Shown: piece after piece, positions 1-8,724 of the stretch
How positions within the stretch are numbered: the stretch's first letter is position 1
How the letters are laid out: the number at the start of each line of letters is the position of its first letter
Source of the DNA: Candidatus Omnitrophota bacterium
GTDB taxonomy: Bacteria > Omnitrophota > Omnitrophia > Omnitrophales > JACROU01
Length of the DNA stretch: 16,299 nucleotides
Assembly: GCA_016206875.1 (NCBI GenBank)
Contig: JACQQR010000206.1
Span: 1-16,299 of the forward strand
Reading direction: 5' to 3'
Notes under the pieces: generated by a model
The model's input: the letters and a program-made list of their open reading frames with translations, nothing else
What the model was told of the DNA's origin: nothing
Database searches by the model: none
Position numbers and translations under genes: made by a program

Positions 1-597
1 GCCGAGATGTGCGGCAATGGTTCGCGCTGCATCACGCTTTTTGCGCAGAAAATTTTAGGCTTGAAAGCTCCATTCAAAATGGAAACCCCCGCAGGAATCA
101 TCGGTTGCGAGATTCACGGCGTCCGAATCAAAGTGAAACTGACCGAGCCCCGGGATTTTCGTTTTCCTGTTTCAATCAACGTAGAAGGCCGGAAATTTAA
201 AGTGGCTTTTATCAACATGGGAGTTCCCCACGTGGTGTATTTCCCAAAACAGGTGGAGGGTTATCCTGTGCGGGCCATCGGCCGCGTCATTCGTACGCAT
301 CAGGCATTTGCCCCTCGCGGGGCGAATGTAAATTTTGTTCAAGTAGACGGTGTCCATCATATTACGGTGAGAACCTATGAACGCGGGGTGGAAGACGAAA
401 CTCTGGCTTGCGGCACGGGCGTGAGCGCTTCCAGTGTTGTCTCAGCAATAGAACATGGAGTACAATCTCCGGTCAAAGTGCTCACACGGGGCGGTGAGGT
501 ACTTCGCGTGTATTTTACGATGAAGAAAGGATTTCCGGCCGAAGTGTACTTGGAAGGCAAAGCCGGTTTTATTTTTAAGGGGGAATTAGATGTTTAA
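1..597 (+). CDS. dapF: Diaminopimelate epimerase, 5'-truncated by window edge
   Basis: Cytoplasmic enzyme that converts LL-diaminopimelate to the meso form used for lysine and for peptidoglycan cross-links. The reading frame is open from base 1, and the first codons read AEMCGNGSRC, the conserved block around the first catalytic Cys (codon 4). The second catalytic Cys is in LACGTG (codon 137). The pair of thiols acting as acid and base is the family hallmark. In family members of about 275 residues the first Cys lies near residue 73, so roughly 70 N-terminal residues lie outside the window. The ATG at base 7 is therefore internal and not the start. The stop overlaps the start of dapA by 8 bases, which indicates translational coupling in a dap operon. 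Identification is secure. Confidence 0.96.
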   Translation, partial: AEMCGNGSRCITLFAQKILGLKAPFKMETPAGIIGCEIHGVRIKVKLTEPRDFRFPVSINVEGRKFKVAFINMGVPHVVYFPKQVEGYPVRAIGRVIRTHQAFAPRGANVNFVQVDGVHHITVRTYERGVEDETLACGTGVSASSVVSAIEHGVQSPVKVLTRGGEVLRVYFTMKKGFPAEVYLEGKAGFIFKGELDV

Positions 598-1477
598 AGG
601 TTCTATCGTTGCTTTGGTAACGCCGTTCAAAAACGGGGAAATCGATTTTACCGCGCTTAAGAAATTAATTGATTTCCATCTGGAGAATGAAACGGACGGA
701 ATTGTTCCGTGCGGCACCACGGGTGAATCTTCCACGATGACGCATGAGGAGCACAAATCCGTTCTGTCCTTTGTGGTGGAATATGTCAATCGCCGGCGTC
801 CCGTTATTTGCGGCGCGGGTTCGAATAATACCGAAGAAGCCGTGGATTTAGTGCGTCATGCCAAAAAAATTGGCGGCGACGGCGTTTTGGTCGTTACCCC
901 TTACTACAATAAACCCACTCAAGAAGGCCTTTTTCAGCATTATGAATTCCTGGCTAAAAAAGTGGATATTCCTTTAGTGCTCTACAACGTGCCCGGAAGA
1001 ACGGGTGTATCGCTGGCTCCGGAAACAGTGGAACGCCTTTCAAAAATTGATTCCATCGTTGCCATTAAAGAAGCCAGCGGAAGCCTGGATCAAGTCAGCC
1101 AAATCCTGTCCCTCTGCTCCATCACTGTGCTTTCCGGCGAAGATTCGCTCACACTGCCTATGATGGCGCTGGGAGCGCAAGGCGCTATTTCTGTAACCGC
1201 GAACATTGTTCCCAATTTGAGCCGCCGCATGATTCATGCATTTTTGCAAGGCGATATAGAAGAAGCGCGAGCGCTTCATTTCGAAATGTTTGGCCTTGCG
1301 AAAGTGCTCTTTATCGAAACCAATCCCATTCCGGTGAAGGCCGGTCTGGCTCTAATGGGTAAAATTGAAGAACAATATCGTTTGCCGCTTTGCCCCATGT
1401 CGAAAGACAATAAAGAGAAGCTCCGGAACGTGTTATCCGGGCTCGGTGTGAAAATTTTTCCCTCTCCTTCTAAATGA
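590..1477 (+). CDS. dapA: 4-hydroxy-tetrahydrodipicolinate synthase
   Basis: Condenses pyruvate with aspartate semialdehyde, the first committed step of the diaminopimelate/lysine pathway, in the cytoplasm. It is a 295-residue TIM barrel, the usual length (E. coli 292). Visible motifs are GTTGES at residues 42-47 (substrate-binding Thr pair), YNVPGRTG at 132-139 with the catalytic Tyr132 and Arg137, and AIKEASG with Lys160, the Schiff-base lysine. The ATG at 590 is preceded by a purine-rich AAGGGGG at 577-583 and lies inside the end of dapF. The last codons (SPSK) sit in a C-rich arm of a possible hairpin that spans the stop codon. A plain N-acetylneuraminate lyase or other paralogue is unlikely because of the dapF and dapB neighbours. 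Confidence 0.97.
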   Translation: MFKGSIVALVTPFKNGEIDFTALKKLIDFHLENETDGIVPCGTTGESSTMTHEEHKSVLSFVVEYVNRRRPVICGAGSNNTEEAVDLVRHAKKIGGDGVLVVTPYYNKPTQEGLFQHYEFLAKKVDIPLVLYNVPGRTGVSLAPETVERLSKIDSIVAIKEASGSLDQVSQILSLCSITVLSGEDSLTLPMMALGAQGAISVTANIVPNLSRRMIHAFLQGDIEEARALHFEMFGLAKVLFIETNPIPVKAGLALMGKIEEQYRLPLCPMSKDNKEKLRNVLSGLGVKIFPSPSK

Positions 1478-1486
1478 GGGGGAGGG
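1460..1486 (+). other. Possible hairpin spanning the dapA stop codon
   Basis: CCCTCTCC at 1460-1467 can pair with the G-rich run at 1479-1486 through one G-U wobble, leaving a loop of about 11 bases that contains the TGA stop of dapA. No T-tract follows, so it is not a standard intrinsic terminator. It could slow ribosomes, protect the upstream mRNA from exonucleases, or be a remnant of a dispersed C/G-rich repeat. Low-complexity sequence could form this by chance. Confidence 0.3.
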
Positions 1487-1508
1487 GGGATTCATTTAAG
1501 GAGACTCT

Positions 1509-2333
1509 GTGAAAGAAAAAAATTCCGTCATTCAGTTAATTGTTTGTGGCGCCGCCGGGCGCATGGGCTCCCGGATCCTGGAACTGGCCGCTCGTGACTC
1601 CTCGTTTGAAATTGTAGGGGCAATTGAATCGAAACAATCTCCTTGTTTGGGGCAGGAAATAGGAAGTGTGATCAAAATTCCGGGCGGCCAACAAAAAATA
1701 TCGATTTCCTCAGATGTCTCTGCTATCATCGACCGCGCAAATGTGCTCATTGATTTTACGCAACCCGATGCGACGCTTGAGCATGTACAAGAAGCAGTTC
1801 AAGCTAAAAAGCCGGTGGTGATTGGAACCACAGGGTTGAGTCATACCCAGATGAACGAGCTTGAAGAGGCCGCCAAAAAAATCGCGATTGTTCAGGCGCC
1901 CAATATGAGTGTCGGCATGAACCTTGTCTTCAAGCTGGCTGAATTGCTGGGTGCCCGATTAGATGACAGCTATGATTGCGAGATTACGGAAACGCATCAT
2001 CGGTTTAAAAATGACGCGCCGAGCGGCTCCGCCCTGGAAATTGCCAAACGCGTGGCAAAAGCAAGAAAAGTGGATTTAGACCGGGAGGCCGTCTATGGTC
2101 GCAAGGGTTTCACCGGAGAGCGGAAGGCGGGCAGCATCGGCATTCACGCGCTTCGAGGCGGAGATATTCCCGGAGAGCATACGCTTTCTTTTATGACGCA
2201 GGGGGAAATGCTTCAGGTAACACACCGGGCATCAAGCCGTGACGCATTTGCTCAAGGAGCGCTTCGGGCCGCTCGCTTTATTTCGGATAAGAAGCACGGC
2301 CTATATAACATGCAAGATGTTTTAGGACTTTGA
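1509..2333 (+). CDS. dapB: 4-hydroxy-tetrahydrodipicolinate reductase
   Basis: Reduces the DapA product to tetrahydrodipicolinate with NAD(P)H in the cytoplasm. The 274-residue protein has the N-terminal Rossmann motif GAAGRMG at residues 14-20 and GTTG at 106-109. It also has the catalytic block ETHHRFKNDAPSG at 161-173, with the acid/base His pair and Lys167, and the conserved RGGDIPGEH at 216-224. The start is GTG at 1509, chosen because AAGGAG at 1498-1503 lies 5 bases upstream and the Rossmann motif follows at the right distance. It lies 31 bases after dapA in the same operon, and its stop overlaps the most upstream possible start of the next gene (TTG 2330). Confidence 0.97.
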   Translation: MKEKNSVIQLIVCGAAGRMGSRILELAARDSSFEIVGAIESKQSPCLGQEIGSVIKIPGGQQKISISSDVSAIIDRANVLIDFTQPDATLEHVQEAVQAKKPVVIGTTGLSHTQMNELEEAAKKIAIVQAPNMSVGMNLVFKLAELLGARLDDSYDCEITETHHRFKNDAPSGSALEIAKRVAKARKVDLDREAVYGRKGFTGERKAGSIGIHALRGGDIPGEHTLSFMTQGEMLQVTHRASSRDAFAQGALRAARFISDKKHGLYNMQDVLGL

Positions 2334-2359
2334 AAGGAATAGTCCCCCCTGGACGGTTT

Positions 2360-3922
2360 ATGGATTCGTGCTCAAACCCCTTGATGGATCAAGTTCCGGG
2401 TAAAAAAGCGGCAAGGATTATTGCTGTCTTCCTCTCTCTTTTCCTTCTATGTTCACATGCTCAAGCCAATTCCGAAGAATCCTCTGATCCGAAAGCGCCC
2501 GCGCTTTCCGGATTTCAAAGCGGCTTCTATATATCTCACGAGCTGCGGCTCAAATATCCCACTTATGATTGCCTGGATTTTATCCTCATTCAGCAAAGGG
2601 AAGATGGCTGGAACTCTTTATTTTCCGTGGTGACCGGCTCCAGCGATGGGGTACTTGAAACCCGCATCTTAAAGGGGATCCAGACCGTTGATGAGGCCCG
2701 CGAGTATTTTGAAAAATATGCCAAGCCGTTTACGTATGAAGGTGTGACCGTTCAAGAAGTCACTTTAGTCAACAAATCGCAAGAGCTTTACAAACTTTAT
2801 TTTGTCGGTCAAATAGCCTTTTCCTCTCTCAAAGACGCTCAGCAGGCGATTGATGCGGTGAAAAAGGAAATCACGGCGGCGGACGGAGATTTCGCAGCCA
2901 GCGTGGAGGAGGCCAAACGATATGCCGCAAGCTTCACCGGCGAAGAATATGTGGTGGAAAAAACCAGCGAGCCTATCCCCATCAAACCTAATTTCCAAGA
3001 GGAAGAAGATATATTCTTCGGCATCTACGACGGAGTAAATCCCCGGAGATTTTGGGGCAAATACCCGGAAGAAGACTGGTATGTATATCAGGCCGTCGGC
3101 GAAACCACCTATCGCAACACCAACCTGGATAGCCGGTCCTTTAACGCGCAGGTGGGATATTTTAATAACCGCATTGTGATGCGCGGCCTCAAATTTTTTG
3201 GTTCCAGTGTTGATCCGTACATTGAGGCCACGGTTCGCTTCGAAACCAATGACTTAAATTTCAATAATACTGTGGATTTCATGGCCGGCGCGGAATACCG
3301 CCCTTTCCGCCTCAACAAAACGTTGGCGAATTCTGTCTGGACGGACTGGATCCGCAATTTCCGCGTATACGTTATTTATGCGCAACGCGAACCCATCAAA
3401 GATATTATCGCAGGCTCACGCGATCATGATGTGGAAGCCGGTTTTGATTATTTCAAGGAATGGGGCATTGATATGCCTAAAGAAGGAGAGAAAGATACTT
3501 GGCTGTGGGGTGAGTTGTTTATGGATAATCATTTTCTAAAAACCGATTTTTCTACCGATGATGATTTTAGCGCGTTTATTTTCAACAATGCGGGAAAAAT
3601 CGGATTCAAATTTCCCAGAATCCCGCTTCCCAAAAATCCTATCAATGATGAGCTGGTATTCATGCCCTATTGCTTTTTTGATCAGGTAGCCAATTCCGGC
3701 CATAGTTTTTTTTATCAGAACCGGTATTTTATCGGCGCCGGCATGCGTGTTATGCCTTTTCGCAGTTACCGTTTCTTGAATTCGCAATGGATGTTTCGTC
3801 TGAAAATTTTTGGTGAATATATCGGCTATGGGGGCGCTCAGTATTCAAAAGCAGAGCCTCCGAGCAGTGTTCCCGACCGGGATTACCGTGTGGGGCTCAA
3901 CATTTCTCTTAACCGCTTCTAA
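2360..3922 (+). CDS. Secreted protein with predicted beta-barrel C-terminus, unknown function
   Basis: I do not recognise a named family. With the ATG at 2360 the product has 520 residues. Alternatives in frame are TTG 2330, which overlaps the dapB stop by 4 bases, and ATG 2384, which gives the most typical signal peptide. None has a convincing Shine-Dalgarno sequence. A basic KKAAR stretch, a hydrophobic core and AQA|NS make a clear signal peptide. A polar, charged region of about 200 residues follows. From roughly residue 245 the protein alternates aromatic and polar residues in strand-like runs, with an EYRPFR motif near 312-317, and ends in LNRF. The terminal Phe is typical of proteins inserted by the BAM machinery. 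The YRPF and DHDVEAG segments faintly recall the C-terminal barrel of NfrA-like exopolysaccharide or phage-receptor proteins, but that is only an impression. Its place between dapB and a giant surface protein suggests an envelope role. Confidence 0.85.
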   Translation: MDSCSNPLMDQVPGKKAARIIAVFLSLFLLCSHAQANSEESSDPKAPALSGFQSGFYISHELRLKYPTYDCLDFILIQQREDGWNSLFSVVTGSSDGVLETRILKGIQTVDEAREYFEKYAKPFTYEGVTVQEVTLVNKSQELYKLYFVGQIAFSSLKDAQQAIDAVKKEITAADGDFAASVEEAKRYAASFTGEEYVVEKTSEPIPIKPNFQEEEDIFFGIYDGVNPRRFWGKYPEEDWYVYQAVGETTYRNTNLDSRSFNAQVGYFNNRIVMRGLKFFGSSVDPYIEATVRFETNDLNFNNTVDFMAGAEYRPFRLNKTLANSVWTDWIRNFRVYVIYAQREPIKDIIAGSRDHDVEAGFDYFKEWGIDMPKEGEKDTWLWGELFMDNHFLKTDFSTDDDFSAFIFNNAGKIGFKFPRIPLPKNPINDELVFMPYCFFDQVANSGHSFFYQNRYFIGAGMRVMPFRSYRFLNSQWMFRLKIFGEYIGYGGAQYSKAEPPSSVPDRDYRVGLNISLNRF

Positions 3923-3940
3923 TTTTGTACGTGTGAACTT

Positions 3941-6900
3941 ATGATGCGTTTTCTCAATAATTCGCAAAAGCAAAAGAAAATCTTTTCCGCCGTCCTGCTG
4001 GCTTTTTTTATCTCCTCTATTTTTTCTCCGGTATCCGGATTTGTCCGGATTGCCTTTGCCCAGCCCGCTGCATTTTCAAATGTGATGAATTTCGGTTTTG
4101 AAGAGGCGGGGGCCGCGGCCACCGATCCTTTGAATTGGACTACGTTTATCACAGGAGGCGCTTTGGTTTCGCAGCGTGTGATCGCAGCGCCGGGTCCGGT
4201 GGGGGTGCCTTTTTTAACTCAGGGAGTGGCTTCGTTATATATGAATACTGCCGGAGGAGAAACTTCCGGCGCTTTTCAAAATATTTTTGGCGTGACTCAG
4301 GGAGACACCGTTTCTTTTGAGGCCGATGCCCGCACGCCGAACTTGGCCGGGCCGGCCGGGGATGGATGGGCTGAAATCAAAATTGAATTTTTTAATCAAG
4401 CCGGTGTAGAAATCAACGAAATTGCTTCCACGGCAATCACCACGGCAAATACAGGCGCCGCTTTTGCCCGGTTTTCCGTAACAGGGAAAGCCCCCTCAGG
4501 CACCTCCTATGCTCGGCTTGTGCTGGATACGGTGTTAGACGGCGGATTGGGCGCCGGTGATGTTGTGTTTGATAATTTGTCCTGTATAGTCACGAAATTT
4601 GGCGGTGCGGGTGTGGTGCGGTTATACCCGGTTACGATGAGCTCGCCTGTGAACAATATAGAAGCCTGGCCTGGGAAATTGATCACCTTTACGATGCGAA
4701 TCAACAATAATACGGCAGTAGCCATTCCGGCTGCGCAAGTGAATCTCACCATTCCTTTCGGTTTGGATATAGTTCGAAATAGCGTGCAAACCGGAGGATT
4801 GATTTTGAGGCCGGACAAAGTAGGGCCTAACGTAGCCATTCCGATTGCCGGAGGTCTGGCTTCAGGAGAAACACGCCTGCTTACCTTTCAAGTCTTGGTT
4901 ACAGGAGGGGTCACTGTGGGGCAGGTTTATGATGTCGTCTCACTCATGATCAATCCGCTTACCGGCGCTCCCATCAGTAACACTACTGTGATTCCCATTT
5001 TAATTGTGGGAGACGCTGTGTTTGACCAAGGGACTGTCATCGGGAAGGTTTTCAACGATCAGAATGAAAATACAATGCAAGATGAAGGAGAAGAGGGGAT
5101 TCCCAATGTGCGGCTCGTTTTGGAAACCGGAGTGGTGGTGTATACGGATAAGGACGGGAAATATCATATTCCGGCCTTAAGGTCGAACCGGCATATTCTC
5201 AAAATCGACGGACATACTTTGCCGGCCGGCACGAAGTTTATTACAGAAGAAAAATTCCTTTTCAAAACCACGCCCGGCATGCTCAGTAAAGTAAGCTTTG
5301 CGGTGAAGCTTCCGATCGGCCAGGTTCCCGAAAAATACAGAAAAGATTTAAATGTCTATTTGTCTCAATATTATGATGCGAGTGAACCCGTTTTAAAAAT
5401 CTGGATGTTCCCGACGGATTTGAAACTGGGTCAGGGCATATTTGAAGTGAATCCCATATTCCACCTGGATACCAATTATGGCGCCATCATCGGCGACTGG
5501 CGCATTGAAGTTCGCAATGAATATGGGGAGCTTGTCTGGACGGGCTACGGCGAGGGCGAGCCTCCGGCTGAAGTGCCCTGGTCGGGTATCGGAGATAATG
5601 AAAAACCCATTGAGCCCGGCGACTATTCGTACCGTTTGATTGTGGCGGACAAAGACAATAAAGAAGATTGGACGGCGCTGCAATATTTTCGTGTGGTGAG
5701 CAAAGTTACGGGTGCCGGCCAGGCCCTGGAACAACCATACACAGACACAGGATTTTTTGGCGTGATGAAGGAAGGAAAGCGCAGTATTCCGTTGACGCGT
5801 CAAGGCATGGTGATGGTTCGCGGCCATGCGGCTGAAGGCCGCCAGGTCATGATCAATAACCGAAAAATCACGCCCCAATCCGACGGCTCATTCGAAGAGG
5901 TCATCTATCTTCCTTATGGAAAAAATAATGTTGTGGTTTCAAGCACCGATGTGGAAGGCAGTACGATTCATTACGCAAAAGATGTAGAGGTAAAGGACAA
6001 ATACTTTTTTCTGGTGGGTCTGGCCGAAGGGGAGTTGGGCTATAACCAAATCAAAGGCAGTTATGAAACGCTGGGCGAAAGCGACCAATTTCGAGATGCC
6101 TTTTATCAGGAGGGCCGTGTTGCGTTTTATGTAAAAGGTAAAATCAAGGGCAGTCTCCTCATTACGGCGGCTATGGATACGGACAACCGGGAGCCGGATC
6201 GCAATCTGTCCAAACTGTTTACCAATCTGGATCCCGATGCTTATTATCCGGTGTACGGAGATCAATCTCAAATTAATTGGGATGCCACAGATAGCCAGGA
6301 CCGTTTTTATATTTTGGTGGAGTGCGACCGCTCGTTCTTCCGTTACGGATCCTTCAATACCGACTTTAAAGACTCGGAGCTTACGCCTTATAACCGTACG
6401 CTTTCCGGGGGTATGGGGCATTTTGAAACGATGAGCACCACCAAGTACGGCGATCCCAAAGCCGGATTCACTGTTTTTAGCGCCAATACGCGCCAGGCCG
6501 CAGATCACAATGAATTTTTTGGCACGGGCGGTTCGGTATATTATTTGCGCCACCGGCTGGTGGTTGAAGGCAGCGACAAGCTGCGCATTGAAGTGCGGGA
6601 TAAAATCCAGAATATTGCGATTGTTTCCAAGGATTTGGTGGAAGGAGAGGACTACGAAATCGATTATCAGGCAGGCCGCGTTTTAATGTACCGTCCCGTA
6701 AGCTCTGTAACCTACACCGATACCATCATCAACACGCAAATTCTGAACGGCAATAAATTAGTGCTGATTGCCGATTACGAATATGAAACTCAATCCACTT
6801 TTGACTGGAATACAAGCGGTGCGCGCGGGTGGACGCATGCCGGTGATCATGTGAAAGTGGGCGGCACGTACGTGCGGCAAACGGCGCAGGCTACGGCTTC

Positions 6901-8644
6901 TGATTATATTGTGCGCGGAATAGACGGTACGGTGAGACTGGGAGAGAATACGCGAATTACCGGAGAAGTGGCGGAAACTTCCAATAGCCAAAGCGGCACG
7001 GCGATTTCGATGGATGGAGGCTTGAGTTTTGATGACAATCAAACAGGAGCGGCTACGCGCAGTGAGGCGTATACGCTCAAAGGCGAAACCAAGATTGGCA
7101 AAAGAACCGATTTGTCCGGATATTTCACCAGTTTTACGCCGGGTTATGCGGTGCCCGATTTATCCAGTCAAACGGGAACCAGAAAATACGGCATTGACGC
7201 GCGCTACCGGGTGACCGACCACATGCAACTGCGCTTGAGACAAGATCATCTGGAGCTGGTGGCTCCGAGAACTTCCGTTGCTCCTCAGGTGTTTTTTGAT
7301 CCCGAGCGCCAGGCCACCACGACATTGCAGGCTTTGTATGCGCGCAGTAAATGGGATGTGACCGCGGAATATCGCCATCAAACTGTGGACGTTGAGGCGC
7401 CCTTTCAGGTAAATACGAATACGCTCAATACCGGAATTTTTGAAAATGCGGCAGGCCTGAAAATCGGATATCAAGCGCTGGATTGGTTCAAACCCTTTGT
7501 GCGCGGGCAAGTCTCCATGGGCGGGGAAAGCAATAATCAGCTCGGCGCCGGCGCTGAAATGCGTATGCCGGACGGCAAGACTTTTGGCACGTTGGAGCAA
7601 ACTGTTGGCAATATCGGAGACGCTACGTTAATAGGAATTCACCGGCAAGTAGATGAAAAAACACAAGTGTATTCAAATTTGGGCGTGGTCAATAAACGCA
7701 ATGGGGAAAATAGCGTCATGACCGCGGTGGGGACAAGCCGTGATATCACCGAGCATCAACGGATTTACACGGAGCGCCGCTACACCGGAAATCAGGCGGT
7801 GGATCTCAATCAGCAAAATTTGCTGGGGTATGATGTGCAGATTGCGGATGCATGGAGTCTTGCGGCAACCTTTGAACGAAATTATCTGGATCAAATTCCA
7901 AATCAAAAACCCACCAATCAAAATGCCGGTTCATTCACCGTTGCCTACAATGATCAAAAACGGCTCAAAACCGCGTTCAAGGCAGAGTTGCGTTATGATG
8001 TGGATAATATTAAAAACCGCCAGCCGCTCTTCTCTCAATTTACCGAGTACAAGCTGAATGACGATATCACGTTAAAAAGCCGCTTCAATACTTCCACCAC
8101 AAAAAATTTAACATTGGAGCAGCAATCCACCTATTTTACGGAATTAAACGTGGGGGTAGCGTACCGGCCGGTAAAGTGGGATCGTTTTAGCTTTCTCACG
8201 CGTTACACCTTTTTGGATGATAAGGGATTGAACGAGCAGTATCAGGGAGGAACGCCTCTGCATCAGTCATCGCATACCGTGGCTCTGGAAGGCGCTTATG
8301 ATTTGAACCGTTATTTTCAACTGGTGCAAAAATTGGCTGTCCGGCACGCCCGTTTTGATTTAGCCACGGGTCAGGACAATGCCGTGGATAAATATTTATG
8401 GGCGCCTCGTTTAAATTTTCACGTAACGCGTCATTGGGATGTATCCGGCGAGTGGCGCATACTTTTCCAGGAGAACGCAGCCGATGACCAATTGATGGGG
8501 TTTGTGCTGGAAGTAGACCGGGTTTTGGCGGAATATCTGCGTTTGACGCTCGGATACGATTTCAGTCATTTCAACGATGGCATTACTCCTCAGGCCGGTT
8601 TCGAGTGGAACGGATTTTATGTTCGCCTCACGGGTGAATTTTAG
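3941..8644 (+). CDS. Giant mosaic surface protein: CBM-like, DUF11-like, SdrD/Cna-B-like and Ig-like domains with a barrel C-terminus
   Basis: The 1567-residue product starts with a long signal peptide (likely cut at AFA|Q, residue 40). Residues about 48-215 (NFGFEEAG to VVFDNLSC) look like a carbohydrate-binding jelly-roll. Residues about 225-355 resemble a DUF11 domain. Residues about 364-420 (GKVFNDQNENTMQDEGEEG, then TDKDGKYHIPAL) match the SdrD/Cna-B type with an acidic, possibly calcium-binding loop. Residues about 518-573 (GDW, ending PGDYSYRLIVADKDN) look like a FlgD-type Ig fold. Residues about 615-685 look like another Ig-like domain. From about 690 to the end, long alternating strands suggest a large outer-membrane barrel, and the last residues are LTGEF with terminal Phe. 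A module EVRD...EGEDYEIDYQAGRVLM lies at 884-916. Domain names are from pattern memory. The gene begins 18 bases after its neighbour, with no clear ribosome site. It probably displays the N-terminal domains at the envelope, and the ligand is unknown. Confidence 0.88.
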   Translation: MMRFLNNSQKQKKIFSAVLLAFFISSIFSPVSGFVRIAFAQPAAFSNVMNFGFEEAGAAATDPLNWTTFITGGALVSQRVIAAPGPVGVPFLTQGVASLYMNTAGGETSGAFQNIFGVTQGDTVSFEADARTPNLAGPAGDGWAEIKIEFFNQAGVEINEIASTAITTANTGAAFARFSVTGKAPSGTSYARLVLDTVLDGGLGAGDVVFDNLSCIVTKFGGAGVVRLYPVTMSSPVNNIEAWPGKLITFTMRINNNTAVAIPAAQVNLTIPFGLDIVRNSVQTGGLILRPDKVGPNVAIPIAGGLASGETRLLTFQVLVTGGVTVGQVYDVVSLMINPLTGAPISNTTVIPILIVGDAVFDQGTVIGKVFNDQNENTMQDEGEEGIPNVRLVLETGVVVYTDKDGKYHIPALRSNRHILKIDGHTLPAGTKFITEEKFLFKTTPGMLSKVSFAVKLPIGQVPEKYRKDLNVYLSQYYDASEPVLKIWMFPTDLKLGQGIFEVNPIFHLDTNYGAIIGDWRIEVRNEYGELVWTGYGEGEPPAEVPWSGIGDNEKPIEPGDYSYRLIVADKDNKEDWTALQYFRVVSKVTGAGQALEQPYTDTGFFGVMKEGKRSIPLTRQGMVMVRGHAAEGRQVMINNRKITPQSDGSFEEVIYLPYGKNNVVVSSTDVEGSTIHYAKDVEVKDKYFFLVGLAEGELGYNQIKGSYETLGESDQFRDAFYQEGRVAFYVKGKIKGSLLITAAMDTDNREPDRNLSKLFTNLDPDAYYPVYGDQSQINWDATDSQDRFYILVECDRSFFRYGSFNTDFKDSELTPYNRTLSGGMGHFETMSTTKYGDPKAGFTVFSANTRQAADHNEFFGTGGSVYYLRHRLVVEGSDKLRIEVRDKIQNIAIVSKDLVEGEDYEIDYQAGRVLMYRPVSSVTYTDTIINTQILNGNKLVLIADYEYETQSTFDWNTSGARGWTHAGDHVKVGGTYVRQTAQATASDYIVRGIDGTVRLGENTRITGEVAETSNSQSGTAISMDGGLSFDDNQTGAATRSEAYTLKGETKIGKRTDLSGYFTSFTPGYAVPDLSSQTGTRKYGIDARYRVTDHMQLRLRQDHLELVAPRTSVAPQVFFDPERQATTTLQALYARSKWDVTAEYRHQTVDVEAPFQVNTNTLNTGIFENAAGLKIGYQALDWFKPFVRGQVSMGGESNNQLGAGAEMRMPDGKTFGTLEQTVGNIGDATLIGIHRQVDEKTQVYSNLGVVNKRNGENSVMTAVGTSRDITEHQRIYTERRYTGNQAVDLNQQNLLGYDVQIADAWSLAATFERNYLDQIPNQKPTNQNAGSFTVAYNDQKRLKTAFKAELRYDVDNIKNRQPLFSQFTEYKLNDDITLKSRFNTSTTKNLTLEQQSTYFTELNVGVAYRPVKWDRFSFLTRYTFLDDKGLNEQYQGGTPLHQSSHTVALEGAYDLNRYFQLVQKLAVRHARFDLATGQDNAVDKYLWAPRLNFHVTRHWDVSGEWRILFQENAADDQLMGFVLEVDRVLAEYLRLTLGYDFSHFNDGITPQAGFEWNGFYVRLTGEF

Positions 8645-8651
8645 ATAGAAA

Positions 8652-8690
8652 GTAGGGAGTAGGGACTGTCCCCGAAGGAGACTGTCCCTT
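8652..8690 (+). repeat. REP-like imperfect palindrome, hairpin 1
   Basis: GGGAC at 8662-8666 pairs with GTCCC at 8684-8688. After a T-T mismatch, GTCCC at 8668-8672 pairs with GGAGAC at 8677-8682, leaving one bulged A and a short CGAA loop. The same bases also read as a direct repeat of GACTGTCCC at 8664-8672 and 8680-8688. Just upstream is GTAGGGAGTAGG, which contains GTAG twice and GGAG once. GTAG or GGAG beside a hairpin is the known mark of REP elements processed by IS200-like RAYT transposases. No long T-tract follows, so a terminator role is weak. Confidence 0.6.
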
Positions 8691-8706
8691 TAGGTCAATA
8701 ATGGGG

Positions 8707-8712
8707 GAGAGG
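8707..8712 (+). promoter_or_regulatory. Shine-Dalgarno-like site for the small lipoprotein
   Basis: GAGAGG within the purine run 8703-8712 lies 12 bases before ATG 8725. It overlaps the alternative ATG at 8701, which has no such site upstream, so it favours the 8725 start. Confidence 0.4.
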
Positions 8713-8724
8713 AAAAACGGGATT

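Noticed and set aside
7..597. ATG at base 7 as the true start of dapF
   Set aside because: The frame is open from base 1, and the first two codons belong to the conserved AEMCGNG block, so the gene starts upstream of the window.
4336..4362. GGCCGG-rich tract as a structured or regulatory element
   Set aside because: It lies inside the giant protein gene and simply encodes an Ala/Gly/Pro-rich linker (LAGPAGDGW).
5939..6553. 204-codon antisense open frame inside the giant surface protein gene
   Set aside because: It has no ribosome site or recognisable protein features, and it lies opposite a clear, well-formed coding region. It is a composition shadow.
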